This document shows positions 33,866 through 45,900 of a stretch of 64,000 nucleotides of DNA, in pieces. The notes beneath the pieces are model-generated. The model worked only from the letters and a program-made list of their open reading frames with translations, did no database searches and was not told the origin of the DNA. The position numbers and the translations under genes are program-made. The stretch's first letter is position 1, and each line of letters starts with the position of its first letter. The stretch lies in assembly GCA_015227615.1 (NCBI GenBank), contig JAALGZ010000014.1:992001-1056000 (forward strand), in the 5' to 3' direction. This DNA is from Labyrinthula sp. Ha (Eukaryota; Sar; Bigyra; Labyrinthulida; Labyrinthulaceae).

Positions 33866-34177
33866 CTTTCATGATTTCTTTCGTGATTTGTTAATTTCGA
33901 TTTGGATTGTTCACAAATTTTGGGAAATCACTATCTAGGAAGATCAAATGCGATAAATGAGTACAACGGGAAAACTATCGCGATCATACCAATAGTGTCC
34001 CGAAGTCCCGAAAACCAGATGGCATAACTGATTTCTCGCATGATTTATGGATAATGATTCAAACCTACACAAGTACTGGGAAACCACTATTCTGGGAGAT
34101 CAAATGCGATAAATGAGTACAACGGGAAAACTATCGCGATCGTGCCAATAGTGTCTCGAAATCCCGCAAACCAGTTT
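33866..34177 (+). repeat. 156-bp tandem duplication in the LINE 3' region
   Basis: Two adjacent copies with a 156-bp period. The strongest shared block begins GATCAAATGCGATAAATGAG at 33942 and at 34098 and continues through ACTATCGCGAT and CCAATAGTGT. The copies differ at scattered positions, so the duplication is not recent. It lies between the LINE ORF and its 3' terminus. Confidence 0.75.
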
Positions 34178-34294
34178 AGTTTAGTGACAGTAGGAGCACG
34201 AGACGGGAAGCCTCCCTAGTGAGCGGCGGACCGGCATCGGACCCTAAGATAAACGCATAGGCGGATTTGCAGATGTAGTACCTTACTCCCACCT

Positions 34295-34315
34295 TAACTA
34301 TTAACTATTAACTAT
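34295..34315 (+). repeat. Short tandem TTAACTA repeat at the LINE 3' end
   Basis: About three units of TTAACTA precede the 3' target duplication. Short tandem repeats instead of poly(A) are typical of RTE-like and some other LINE tails and mark the probable 3' terminus. Confidence 0.65.
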
Positions 34316-34324
34316 CGATATGTA

Positions 34325-37300
34325 GTCTAGTGATATTTCTCAGTCTAGATATTTCATAAAGTAAAATTCCTTTCGATAATTCTTTTCGATAGTGTATCAA
34401 TATATGGATACCGATGTATGAATATAGATCATAGATGTTCTAAACTCATGGAATATGGAAAACCTGGTTAACAAAAGCTTCTCCGTTTTAACTCCATTGA
34501 CCATCGTTTAAGAAAGACAAGAAAACTAGAAAAGGATATGAATAAATGCTATATCGGATTGTTTACATATGGTTTAATCCAAGAGCTTATTGTAGACATG
34601 AAAAAGGTATCAAGAGATTTAGACGCAAGAAATGGGCCAGCATTAGATGCAGGTTTGTATAACAAAGCTATATGTACGATAATTTACGTACAATATATTT
34701 GAAGCTATGTAAAATGACCATCTCATGAGGATCAAATAAGACCATGGGAGCTGGCAAATAGCTTCTATTTCTATTCGAGGCCTTTTAGTTTAGACAAATA
34801 AAATCCTGATTCATTTTGTCTTGAACTAGTACTTTCTTCATTGACTCATGTTTCGTGCACCCTTTTTAGATTTAGCTTTTCCAACAGTAAATCATTCTTT
34901 GAAAGATCTTTAAAGTAGATGTTTTGCTTGGTGATATTGAGAGACAGTAACATTGACCCCAAACTTTCCAAGCACTTTGCATCAGTTAATATGTGCTATT
35001 AAGCAATAGATTTATTTTAACTTGGTAATAATTTATTGATTATTATGTTTACTCTAATTATCAATAAATAATTGTAGTTTCGATTCTCATAAAATGACTC
35101 TGAATATATTTTTAACATCTTTTAATTAACAACCCAGGAATAGAACACATGACCAGAAATTATGTTTTTACTTTTGCCACGAAGTAAAATCATTGCAGCA
35201 TGATTATATAATCCTGGAATAATTCGGATATAAGATGTAGCTTGGTCATATGACCCGCTTTAGAAGGTATTCCTGCGGTGCAAAAATGAATTGAGAGTTT
35301 TTTACCATTTTTCGCATAGAAATCTTGTCCGATTATGTATTGATTATCAATATTTAATCAAACTGGCTCTTGAATGTTAATAGTTAATCTCTAAATTAAG
35401 TCCGCGCTTGCCTATGATACGCTCTTCAGAAAAAAATGGTTTCTCGTACAAATGCCTTTAACCAGTTTATGTTTTTAGAACCAAAATGCCAGCCGCTACT
35501 CGCTATGCTCTTGCATATTTAGCCACAAAAAATATCTATTGCCGCTATCCATCTTAAGAAGGATCCTTCGCTCTTTTTGTAGGGGTCGATTTTGATTTGT
35601 CAATTACTTATTGATATTTTTTTTAGTTATGCGCGTGATTATGACGATTTTAGATAATTGGAAAACTATTTTTATTGGTTCTGTGAGAATTAATGCTCAT
35701 CGTTGTTGGTCTAGACAATTTGGTCCCTAAGTAGGGTAAATTATCAAGCCGTGTATAACGGGAAAATTTTCTTCGGTTAACTATGTTGACCATCATTACC
35801 GTTAAACAAAATCAGTAAGTTAAAGTTAAAGGGAATTAGTGGGATATTAACGGAAGCTCGAAAGCAATGCACCCTTTCGGTAAGTCCCAGTATTTTTGGC
35901 AGAATAGCTACACCATTCGTTATCTCTCTTCCTTGGAGTCAAAATCAATCATGTTCAGGCAAAAATTAGTACAAAAATTGTTTCTGAGTTAGCAAAGCAC
36001 ATCATTCGTAAAAACACGGAAGGGTTAAAGTATAAACAAAGAAAATATTGGGTGTAGGAGCTTAGAAACTGATTTTTTGCTATTTGTCGAAACGATTACA
36101 TACCTGAGCAAGACAAATACTATGATTGTTTGCAACCATAGCGAAAGTTATTTTCTGAAGCACAAATAATATATATATATTAGAAATAGAGACAAAGTCT
36201 GGCAGCGAGATACGATTCTACTAAATATTTAAAATTGAAAATAATTCTTGGACCGTAATAAATTAAAGGCAGGCAAAATTCGATAAAATCTAATTCCAGT
36301 AGGCAACCCGAGCACAATAGCGGACCCTACCTTTGAGCATCAACTTTTAGATTATTTCCCTGCCACTTGGGCCAGTTTGGAAAAATTTCCGTATGGTGCA
36401 AAGTAAAATAACAAGGTATTGCTCGTAAGGTTCAATTTCTTATTGGAATCAAAATTAGACCACACTTAGTTGATGTATGAGTTAAGATGCTAAATTTTTC
36501 ATTGGTGAACAAAGTCAAGCTAGCAAATATTGCACTCTTTGTAAGTTTCATTATATCTGTAACCTAACTTCTGGTCATATGGAATCCAGTGTTCAAACAT
36601 TATGATGCTATTTTAGGTATCTCTAGTCATGTGTTTTCCAAAAGGCAGGGTAAAAAGAATCAGCAGGAAGAGATATTATCTTGTCCTATTTCATAAGAGA
36701 AAAAGTATAAATATATGAATTGTTTGGTGTTTCAACTAATACCTGGTGGAGAAAGAGTCAGGCAAGCATCATTGAAGTTCTCAGCAGGTTGAAATATCTG
36801 CTCAAAACTTGAATCATTGTGCTCTATCTTTCAACCGGAATCAATATGCCATTTTTGAATTTTCTGACTCATCGGAGCACGTGGAAAAGGCATAATGAGT
36901 TCATTGGGGTTGAACATGTTGTGAAAGGATCTTACTCATGCTATTTCAGAAGAATACTATATTCACAGATGTTCTGGGACAGAAGAGAGAATGTAAAGAA
37001 ATAATTAAATAATTTACGTGAAATGGTAGCTTAGTACTCTCATCAAAACACTAAAATCAAACAATCAAGATGAGGCAGCGACGACGAAAGATGATGTTAG
37101 CAATATGGCTTACGTACAGTTAATATGTAAACTTTGAATAGAAAGTATATGGGAGAATCACGTAGAGCAAACTAATAAAGCTAAGCGTAAACCACCCAAG
37201 AAATATCTTTCCTTGATGTTTCAATGTATAAATCAGTGAAGAAGTGTTGATGTTCAACACTAACTTTTTCAGCTTGCATAATTGCACCCAAACAGATTGA

Positions 37301-39682
37301 GTGTTATGGTAGATCTGCTTTGGCTAGATACCTTGAAAATTTTCCAAGTATCAAGATAATCTGACAAATAAAGTGTAACAATACTTTGTGATATCATTAG
37401 TTTTCATAACTTTGTGAACCTATATCTCTATCATCTTGGTATGGCAAACTGAATAGTGTTTAGGGTCATCAACGGGTAAAAAATCTCGTTGGGTTACGTA
37501 TCCTTCACCCTTAACTGTTTACAAAGTTCAATACAAAGATATCTACCAGTAGTAACTGGTTAATTCTAGTTCAAGGACTGTTTTCTTCATATCGTCGATG
37601 TTGTACCATAGAACTCAGTATAATTAGTATGACACAGGCGCTTGAGAAGCGAGTGCCTTGCTTGAAGTTTGTGAACTAATTTAAAAGATTCATATTATCA
37701 AGTATTGGTCTTCCTTATTCTATCACATAGCTTTCCGAGACTGTCAATTATTTCTTAAAAAGAACTGTATGCTCAGTTTTAAATCAGAAATTGCACTAAT
37801 TATTATTTATGGTGCTAGGAGATAAATCCAACTCAGCTTCCAAGATTTTGTTCAAGCTGACTCATGGTATTATTCATTCTGGATTGATATATGAAAACCC
37901 TAACGTTTTTAACGACAGTCCAAATGATACGTTCTTCTAAAATTATTGTCGGCTGAAGTTTACATACATATTATTGAGACTGATTGCAGGTTTGGCATGT
38001 GGTCCGAAATTCTTATCCAATCCTTCGTAATGTTACTTTCATTCTTAATATTTTGAAAAAGCTCAATGACAATACAGCTGAAATAAATAAAAAAAATGTC
38101 ACCAATTAAGAGAAACAACAAGCAGGATAAGTACCAGTACCATTCAGTATTTTAGAGATATTAAATATTTAAATTTTAACCCCTCCAGCTCTTGGTTAGA
38201 AACAAATGGGTGCAGTTAGAATAATCGATTCATTAAACGAAAACAGAACTGGTGAAAAATAAGGACAAGTATCGTTTATATAATTAGAAAGAATATCTTC
38301 CTTCAGTAACCTGAAGTGGGTTTATCAGATGCTTCTTGTAGTCTTAGAATAAAGCAAATGTGTGATTAATGTGCTCATTTGTGCGGATAAGCGCGAATTA
38401 ATCTATTTATCTGCACGAAAATAAATAAAAATACTATATCAATGTAAGATACTCTACAACAAAGTCTTAACCTGTATATATTCTTGGGTTGCAAATATTA
38501 ATGCACCTACTCAACTAAGCGTAGTTTTGTTGACCTATCATCTGTGGATTTATATCATGGAAGAAAATCTGCAAAGAGAAATTGACAACATCTACTGATG
38601 ATTAGCGAAAAGTCAGGTACCAAACCTTAATAGGTATATATTTTCATATAGGGTAACATATGTTTTTTTGAAATAGTAAACACTTTGGCTATTAATGAAA
38701 AAAAAATAAATTTTGCTTGATCTCAATTTTCTTCGATTATATTTTGAAAATCAGCTAGTATCATTATTAAGTTAAGACATTAGCTGTTATGCTACAAAAC
38801 ACAATTTTGTCTTATTTCACTTTTTTCTTGTGGTAACGTAATATATATGAGACATATGTCCAGGAGTATTCTGGTAGCACACTGGATATGGCTATTGTAC
38901 TCATATTTGTAAGTGACTGTAATTTTGATTATAATGTTGTTGAACAGGCGTCGGGACCTAGAGTAGAAAATCCCTAAGCTTCTGGACTAGTATGCTGGTT
39001 CTGCTCTCTAGATTGAATGGAAAGGCAGCAACCTTGACTTCTTTCAATGTTCAAGAGTGTAAGTAGTAGAGTCAGCTCCAGCTGCTGCGTTAATATAAAT
39101 TGATTCTAAATGGTCTTCGTACGGAGTTGAAAGATATGAACTTATAAACTCTATGACTTCGTTCTTGAATGAGACGTAGTTTTCTGTTTAATTCCGGAAG
39201 TGCTTGTCATTTATGCTAATCACAATTTGTGACCACATTTTAAGATAAATTCTGGACTTACGTGCTACTTACTCTCACAATAGCTTTTGGACCCATCCTA
39301 CTCAGTATTATCTACGTAATTTTTTAAACTGGCAGTTCACTCCTACTAAATACTCTCCTAAGGACAAACCTTCAAGGGTTTTGAGAGGTAAATCCCGCTA
39401 CGCTGCAAACTTGAAGTATTTGGTCTTGTTTTCGGACTTAATGTACGCTTTCAAAAAAATTTATTCAGAAGAACAAAGCGATTCGTAGTTTCAACTTTTC
39501 GCAAGCCATTTTAAAGGGTCTTTATATTAGTTCCTGTTTTTGAACTACTTTAAGAAATCATAGATTTAAGTAATGAAAGACATTTGAAGATGTGCAATGC
39601 AGTATAAAATGTACGCCTAAGTGTTCTTTAGAATTATGAACCGTGAAACAAAAAAAAAGACCAGCGTCACCTCAATATAGGC
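34325..39682. other. 5.4-kb AT-rich noncoding interval
   Basis: No ORF above about 61 codons with protein-like composition, and no recognisable repeat, tRNA or rRNA. The 61-codon frame at 36819-37004 has no recognisable motif. Confidence 0.6.
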
Positions 39683-41866
39683 TCACAAAGCTTCTTCGCG
39701 TTCAGAAAGAAAGGTTTCAATTGTCACAACAACCTCAACAAATTCTGGCTGAGAATCTTTACTTTGGTGGGTTTCTCCAACCACTTTAAGCTTGTCTCTG
39801 ATTGCCCTAAATTCTTTGAGTTGCTGCAGCCGGTCAACATCTCTCGCGATTTTTCTTCTCTCTCTTCTCAACCTGTCTTCTTCAACATATTTTTCTAATG
39901 CCTCTGTCGGAACATCAGCTTCAGCTACTTCGCTTTCCACAACTCTACTCCAGGGTCTCCATTCAAAGAAATACAGATCTTGCACATCTCTTCGCAATAA
40001 ACTACTTCCAAGGAAACTCCATAATGAGAACCCGTTTTCAAGCTTATCACTCTGAATACTATCCCCGTACAATCTCTGCATACCAACACTCGCTACGATC
40101 AACCCGCTAGGGCTCCAAGCAATAGCTTTGGCTTTAAAGTGCTGTACTTTTCTTAAAAGTCTTAACTCGGCACCCTTAAGACTTCCAAACTCTATTTCGG
40201 GTTTATCTTTGTCAAAACTGTCAAATGTAAAAAATTCTCCTCGAGGGCTCCAAGTGACCCTAAGAATACTTCGATCCGCCTCAGCAACTTTTCTAATGTT
40301 CATTAACTGATTTCTTTGAATTTCGTAAAAGCTGACGTTTTCAACTGTTGCGACAGAGAATCTATTTCCAACATCATCTTTCTTCAACCCTCCTTCAAAA
40401 GCAAAATTATGAACATGCTCTCTTATTTCCAGGGTTTGGTTTCTTACATTCAAAAGGTTATCAAGTTTGAAAAATTCCAAAGCTGTAAATGTACTCTTTC
40501 CACTTTTAGTATTTCTTAACACTTCTGCGCAAAGGAACTGGCCTTCATGCTGCCAATGCAACTCCACATCCTTAAGATGAAATACTTGTTTCTTCTTAAG
40601 AACGTTTACCTTTCCTTTTTCCACATTAAGCAGGGAAACACTTCCAGGTGTACCACCTTCAACATTGCCAGCCTGCCAATACGCAAATACATTATTTCCC
40701 CTCTTACAACAGCTCAATCCTTGTACATCTTTAGCATAGATTGCTTTACTACCCACTCTTACTCCATCAACAGCACTCCATACACCAATCCCGTCAATCA
40801 GTAACTTAACAACAGACTTTCCATCTCCAGTAAACTCCATCAAACCTGACCCTCCCCATTTTCTTATCAGTTTACCACTGTTGACATCAAGCAACATCCA
40901 CCCGTCATCTCCACCTTGGGCAAGAATTCTAGTCTCTTGTAGGTTCCACTCAACCTTCTTGACTCCATCCGCCCTTAACTTCCCCAACTTCTCCCAATCA
41001 TCGCTTCTTCCTCCCCAAAGTGCCAATCCTGGTCGATGCCAAGTCACCAAGTACTTCCCACTAGGACTCCAACTAACCTTCCCATCGGTCAATACCAATC
41101 CTTTACTTTTCTCCTTTGCGCCATTAAACACTAAATCATCTGATGTAGTTACAGAAGGGTCTACATCAAGGCCCTGTATCCCAGGTTGTACAGCTCCATC
41201 GGAAGTGACTCCAGAAATGCCTTGTGTATAATATACTTCAGTTTCCTGGGCATATCTGACTAAGTACTGATCTCTACCACGTGAGTCAAGTTGCCAAGAT
41301 TCAAGTTCTTGTTGTTTCGATTCATTTTCTGGGAGTTCAGCAAGAGGATCAGGAAGGGAAATTTCAGCTGGAGGTGATTCAGAGTGGAGAAAGGTCTGTA
41401 GATCAAACAAGGAGTATACTTTAAATGTGTGAGATTTATCCAATTTGTAATTATGTCGGGCTGAAATTGCTGCAGATGCTTCAGATGAAGTAGAGAAAAA
41501 AATATAGGCAAATGGTTCGGAAACCTTTTCCTTGAACGGGACGAAAATTCCTTTAGTTGATAATTGAGTAAATGTTTCTGATAGCTCTGTTGGGGAATTT
41601 ACCAATGTTCCAAAAGAAGAAAATAACTTTGTAAGCATTGATATTAGTTTAGGTGCTTTTGCCAGTGGAACTTTCGGTATGTTGCTAACAAGGAGGATGG
41701 ACTTTAGATTTGGTGAAGGCGTTGTTGGTGAAAATGTGTCTTCTTGTTTGATTTCTTCTGGTAGAACCTCAGGATCTGTATCTGAGAAGTAACCTTCTAA
41801 ATCTGTGATCTCCTCGAGCGACATGTCAATTTTGAGGCTGTTCAACCAAGATAATTTTGAAGTCAT
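39683..41866 (-). CDS. eIF3b: Eukaryotic translation initiation factor 3 subunit B
   Basis: A 727-aa intact single-exon ORF, slightly shorter than yeast Prt1 (about 760) and human eIF3b (about 810). Residues ~55-155 form the N-terminal RRM (SILLVSNIPKVPL ... PFAYIFFSTSSEASAAI). Residues ~170-640 are the WD40/beta-propeller region with VSWSPSGKYLVTWHRPGLAL and VTWSPRGEFFTFDSFDKD, both strongly conserved in eIF3b. The C-terminus is a charged helix (YVEEDRLRRERRKIARDVDR) that in the family contacts other eIF3 subunits. Role: scaffold of the eIF3 complex on the 40S subunit, cytosolic. The start ATG at 41864-41866 gives the normal acidic leader before the RRM. Confidence 0.95.
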   Translation of the reverse strand: MTSKLSWLNSLKIDMSLEEITDLEGYFSDTDPEVLPEEIKQEDTFSPTTPSPNLKSILLVSNIPKVPLAKAPKLISMLTKLFSSFGTLVNSPTELSETFTQLSTKGIFVPFKEKVSEPFAYIFFSTSSEASAAISARHNYKLDKSHTFKVYSLFDLQTFLHSESPPAEISLPDPLAELPENESKQQELESWQLDSRGRDQYLVRYAQETEVYYTQGISGVTSDGAVQPGIQGLDVDPSVTTSDDLVFNGAKEKSKGLVLTDGKVSWSPSGKYLVTWHRPGLALWGGRSDDWEKLGKLRADGVKKVEWNLQETRILAQGGDDGWMLLDVNSGKLIRKWGGSGLMEFTGDGKSVVKLLIDGIGVWSAVDGVRVGSKAIYAKDVQGLSCCKRGNNVFAYWQAGNVEGGTPGSVSLLNVEKGKVNVLKKKQVFHLKDVELHWQHEGQFLCAEVLRNTKSGKSTFTALEFFKLDNLLNVRNQTLEIREHVHNFAFEGGLKKDDVGNRFSVATVENVSFYEIQRNQLMNIRKVAEADRSILRVTWSPRGEFFTFDSFDKDKPEIEFGSLKGAELRLLRKVQHFKAKAIAWSPSGLIVASVGMQRLYGDSIQSDKLENGFSLWSFLGSSLLRRDVQDLYFFEWRPWSRVVESEVAEADVPTEALEKYVEEDRLRRERRKIARDVDRLQQLKEFRAIRDKLKVVGETHQSKDSQPEFVEVVVTIETFLSEREEAL

Positions 41867-42169
41867 TCTTTGATGGTTTTGTTTTCCTTTCTCTTAGATA
41901 TGTAGTGTTTCACTTTGGGGCTACTTTTGGGAAAGTTCCCGTTAGAGCCCAGCACTGGCATTGGAAATTTTTCGAATAAGATTTTTTGACTCCGGAGTCA
42001 GATACTCCAAATTTTCATTGGCCGAATTTTCAATTGCCCAAAATTGTTTTTTCAAAGAAACAAACCAACAAATTCAAGATAAAAGAAACAAAACTTTACC
42101 ATTCGATCACAACAGACGCCGGGAGACCCAGTGATGTACCAGATGGTTGCAATTTGAGCATTTAGAAAC

Positions 42170-42340
42170 ATGATTGAACGAAAAAATACCTTTCAACGAT
42201 ATGAAACAGATATTTCAAAAGTGGATCAGCCTAACTTTGAAAAAAACGTCAGACGTTCGTTAGGTGCCGATTTGGATATAATGAGGATATTTTACACGGA
42301 AAGAGTTCAACAGAATAGAGCAAGATCGAGGGATAAATAA
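42170..42340 (+). CDS. Small ORF of 56 residues, unrecognised
   Basis: ATG-to-TAA frame beginning MIERKNTFQRYETDISKVDQ and ending RVQQNRARSRDK. It is strongly charged and balanced, unlike the hydrophobic or Ile/Asn/Lys-biased random frames of the surrounding AT-rich DNA. It lies inside the inverted-repeat segment and is divergent from eIF3b (304 bp between starts). No family is recognised. It may be a genuine small host protein or a piece of an element's gene. Confidence 0.35.
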   Translation: MIERKNTFQRYETDISKVDQPNFEKNVRRSLGADLDIMRIFYTERVQQNRARSRDK

Positions 42341-42428
42341 AAAAAACAAATAGGAAATTTTTAGCTGGATGACGCTAAATTTCGAAGAGAAAAAAGACTA
42401 CACCAAGAAAAAGAATGAAGAAAAATAA

Positions 42429-42514
42429 CGAGTTTGGATAAAAAGGTTGCAGCTGAATTAAAAAAAACAGAGCGAGTTTGCATAAACAGTTGCACCTAGA
42501 TTAGATGACGAATC
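42429..42514 (+). repeat. Imperfect tandem duplication, 44-bp period
   Basis: CGAGTTTGGATAAAAAGGTT at 42429 is echoed by CGAGTTTGCATAAACAGTT at 42473, each followed by GCA(G/C)CT...ATTA. Two units only. Confidence 0.5.
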
Positions 42515-42733
42515 CATTTAATTTTTAAATTTTAATTTTAACAAAAATCTAAATCTTCTGAATTTCAGGTTTCAAAATTATTTGTCTTAAGCTTTTAATT
42601 ATGTCACTTCATATATTTACTTATTAACTTCTTTACAAGTTTTCAAGTTTCTGTATTCAAGCTATGGAAAAAGATTTAAATCCATCCTCATTTTCATCGA
42701 GGGCCGAGTCATGGGGGCCATTTCTAAGGACAC

Positions 42734-42754
42734 GGGGAGCATGAAAGGCTCCCC
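42734..42754. repeat. GC-rich hairpin
   Basis: GGGGAGC and GCTCCCC form a 7-bp perfect stem around the loop ATGAAAG in otherwise AT-rich DNA, within the inverted-repeat segment. Confidence 0.45.
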
Positions 42755-42988
42755 GCTACGCTAGGGTGAGGCAACTTCAGATTTTATTGTTTCTTAACTA
42801 TTAATATTTATTTTTTATCTTCTACTACACTTAACTTTATTCCCAGCCCCCTCTCTTTTTTGTCTAAGTATTGGAAATTATTGTTCTGCGCATCGATTAT
42901 TCAGACGAAGTATGATGAAAAAAATTTTTGGGAAATCGATCTGACCAATGAAATCGCGAGGAGTATCTGACTCCGGAGTCAAAAAATC

Positions 42989-45900
42989 CGAGCCCGAAAT
43001 TTTTGCACAGATATTGATTAAATTGCGACCTGGTTAATTTAGCATACCTTAATTACGATTCTTACTTGGAAAATATGAGAACCTGGATTTTAGAATGACT
43101 TGATTTTAGTACATTAGCCTTTCAATCTTAAAAATGATGGGAGACAACTAAGCAAGACAATATCTATAGCTCCTTTTCCCTACACTCTTGATGAATAAAC
43201 CCAATTCTACTGTGCGGCAAAAAAACTCTTAATTATTCAAAACAACGAGATCTCCCAGAAATGAATATAATTTAACGGGAAATGAGGATTTAACTCTGTA
43301 ATCTGTGTCCACATAGCTTTACAACCTAGTACGGAACGAATGCACAAGACTTGACTACAGTTGGTCAGAGAAACTAAGCAGTTCAATTTAGTGAAAATTT
43401 GAATGATGTTTATGTAAGGGGTTTGCCTGACTATTTTCAATTTCAAGAACTATCTCACAATATTCATCGCTTGATGGTAGTTAGGGGTACAGAGAGAGGC
43501 CTAGTTCAGTCCTTAGTCGGAGCCTTATAGGATTTCCTAACCTACTGAGTGAGTTTGGTTGAACATTACCTACAGTCTTACTTAAAGATAGGAACTAAAA
43601 AAAATGTTGATTGGTGAACCTACAGAATCTTTTGTAATCAGGGATGAAGACCTTCTCGGGGAATTGTTTGAAGTAGTGTTAGAGATTGAGCTCTTGTCTA
43701 GATCTGAATAAACTTCTCAGAAATCTTCCCGACGACTGAGAATGACCAGAATTGTTTTCATAAACTTTAAGTCCGAACTAGAAAGAATCAATAACATCAC
43801 TGGAAACCAACCACGTTGTCCCTTTATGGAGCTCATTAGCTACTAAGGCTTACTGCTTAACTAAATCCGTACCATTGACGAAATTACACTAAACTAAGTA
43901 CAAAACATTTATATTAGAAACTAATTGTTTTTCTAATATCTTCAATATCTTTAAATAGCTTCTAGATACACATGGGGCCATATAAGGAGTGGACTGTATA
44001 TTACTTTGGGTAATACTTTAGGTGGTTCTTAATAACTTCTTGAGAAATTTTCAAAAGATACAAAGAATTTAACAGTAAGAGCTCTAAAAGGTTCAAATTT
44101 TCTAAGCTTTGCATAATATTCTAAACTTGTTTTAAGTTATAGAAAAATTTATAAATTTCTCGATGAAAAAGGTTTTAATATACACGACAAGTTTAACGGC
44201 CTCATTATAAATTTAAATTAGGAATTTCCATAGCAAGTGGCCGAGTACCTTCATGGAGGAGATCGCTTTGATTATTTTGAATATAGTTACCTTGCAGCTC
44301 TCAAACTTGATTGCATTAGAATTCAGTTTGAGAATTAATAATTCTTTAACTAGAAAATCCGTATCTCAGCACCCTAGTGTAAATAGAAATGTAATAGCGT
44401 TTTTATAATTTAAAAAGAAGAAATAATTCAATTGAAATTAACAAAGATCTCATTAGGTTTAAATCTTTGAAAAGGCACAAAATAATCTTAATTAAATTGA
44501 TCTGCAGCTTGTGAAGTAAGTACTGCATTTACTATAAAAATATTTTGACACATTGTTACTTGGCGATTCGCAATGCTTTCAAAGTTCCTAGATACTTTAG
44601 AAAAATAGATTAAGTACTGAGATGCTGCGATGAAAAAATGGTATTATTGTAGATTAACTGTGATGCAATAGTAAATATAATTCTTCAATTAACATATGAT
44701 ACTGGTTTCCAATAGCTATTCGTGTTACAATCTCTTCAAAAAGATAAGTTCTTATCAGAATGCATTTTGGTCACTAAACATAAATTCGGTGTAAGAAAGC
44801 TCTTTATGAAATTTTGTACGGGACATTTTTAAAATCACTATTTTATGTCTAACAAAAACATGCTACGTAAGACTAGGCATCATGTATATAATGGGGAAAA
44901 GTACTCATTGAAATGAAATATTACTTAGTTCGCTAATATATATTTATTTTGTTTGAATGGCTTCACTGCGTCATGCACTCTATGATCTTAGACAATATCT
45001 GTTCATAAAACATCCTCTTATTACGTCTAAAAGGAAATTCAAAAAGATCAAATTTTTTCCATGAGTAATTTGCCACCCAAAAAATAGTTTGTTGTCACAG
45101 CTAAATGTAAGTCAATAGATCTTCTATTGGTTTTGCAAGTAACTAAAGTTGTAAAATGCTATGAGCATTTTCCAAACCGTATTAGACAGGGCCACAGGAG
45201 ATTGGCAAAAAAACAGTGTTCTTGGTTAGAAAGCTATAAACATAACAAACAAAAATATTTGATTTGGTAATTTCAACTAATTTATGTTTTCGGCATATTG
45301 AATGACAAATTTCAGCATCGGGGGAAATGAAAGTGCGAGATTTGTAGAGATAAACAATCCACATCTGTCATGTAGATTTAAAGTAGAATAAGCACAAATA
45401 CTGGTTTTTAGGTTCACCGGGGTCCAGTTTAGCGCATTTTCTAGAAAACAGGTATTATTTAAAGTAATACCTTAGGCATCAATGTGAAAAGTGAGTTTAC
45501 TAAAATTTGAGTGTTGTGGATATTAAATTGCTAGAACTCATATATAAATTTGATGAACAATTAATTAAGGTTAATCCAAAAAGTTCAAGAAAGCGATAAA
45601 ATTACTTCATCTATGATGCTGAGTTCCCATAAGTAGTTATTGTGCTAATAGTTTATTTATAACTCTCAATAAATCAATTAGCGCGGCTCGTCAAACATCT
45701 GCTTACAATCTTTGTATTTAAAACAATAGAACAATATTATTTTTTTAATGCTAATCATTTTAGTTTCTCTAAAGGTATTTATATTTTGTTTATTTGTTTT
45801 TGTAAATGCTTTTCTTCAAAATTTTCTCCGTTACTCTTCTTTAACAAACATAAGTATATAGATGTAATTTTAAGCTGGTGTTAATGTAAATTTTGTGTTT

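Larger units (their letters stand above)
30370..34312 (+). mobile_element. RTE-like non-LTR retrotransposon (LINE), full length but decayed
   Basis: A 3.94-kb element flanked by the 12-bp direct repeat TATCGATATGTA (30358-30369 and 34313-34324), read as a target-site duplication. The coding region starts about 42 bp inside with an ATG at 30412. An apurinic-type endonuclease comes first: NIYAPHV, IILGDWNAQI, then NRNGQILREF and SEIDFIIA. Reverse transcriptase follows: PGPDGITNEVLK, NYRSISLLNTSYK, LYLFIDFKKAFDS and KGVLQGDSLSPKLF. A C2HC zinc finger (CTSCSRNF...HKAQC) lies near 32.85-32.92 kb. The compact single-ORF plan, the RTE-like GDWNA...NRNG block and a tail of short tandem repeats suit the RTE clade. 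The frame is interrupted by about three in-frame stops and three frameshifts, and the catalytic FADD reads FAGD at about 32661-32672, so the copy is dead. Confidence 0.85.
41980..42988. mobile_element. About 1-kb segment bounded by a 29-bp perfect inverted repeat; candidate non-autonomous DNA element
   Basis: The 29 bp at 41980-42008 (GATTTTTTGACTCCGGAGTC...) reappear exactly in inverted orientation at 42960-42988. Similarity continues imperfectly outward to about 41965 and 43004 and inward for some 40 bp (TTTCATTGG and CCAAAA/TTTTGGG blocks). Each arm contains the 14-bp palindrome TGACTCCGGAGTCA. Inside lie a 56-codon ORF (42170-42340), a 44-bp-period duplication (42429-42514) and a GC-rich hairpin (42734-42754). 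No clear target duplication could be set because the outer ends blur. A host regulatory palindrome pair is the alternative. Confidence 0.5.

Noticed and set aside
39792-41231. Several + strand frames across eIF3b
   Set aside because: They are antisense shadows of the intact eIF3b gene.
43237-43446. A 69-codon minus frame considered as retroelement remnant
   Set aside because: No recognisable block of any polymerase, integrase or gag; probably chance.
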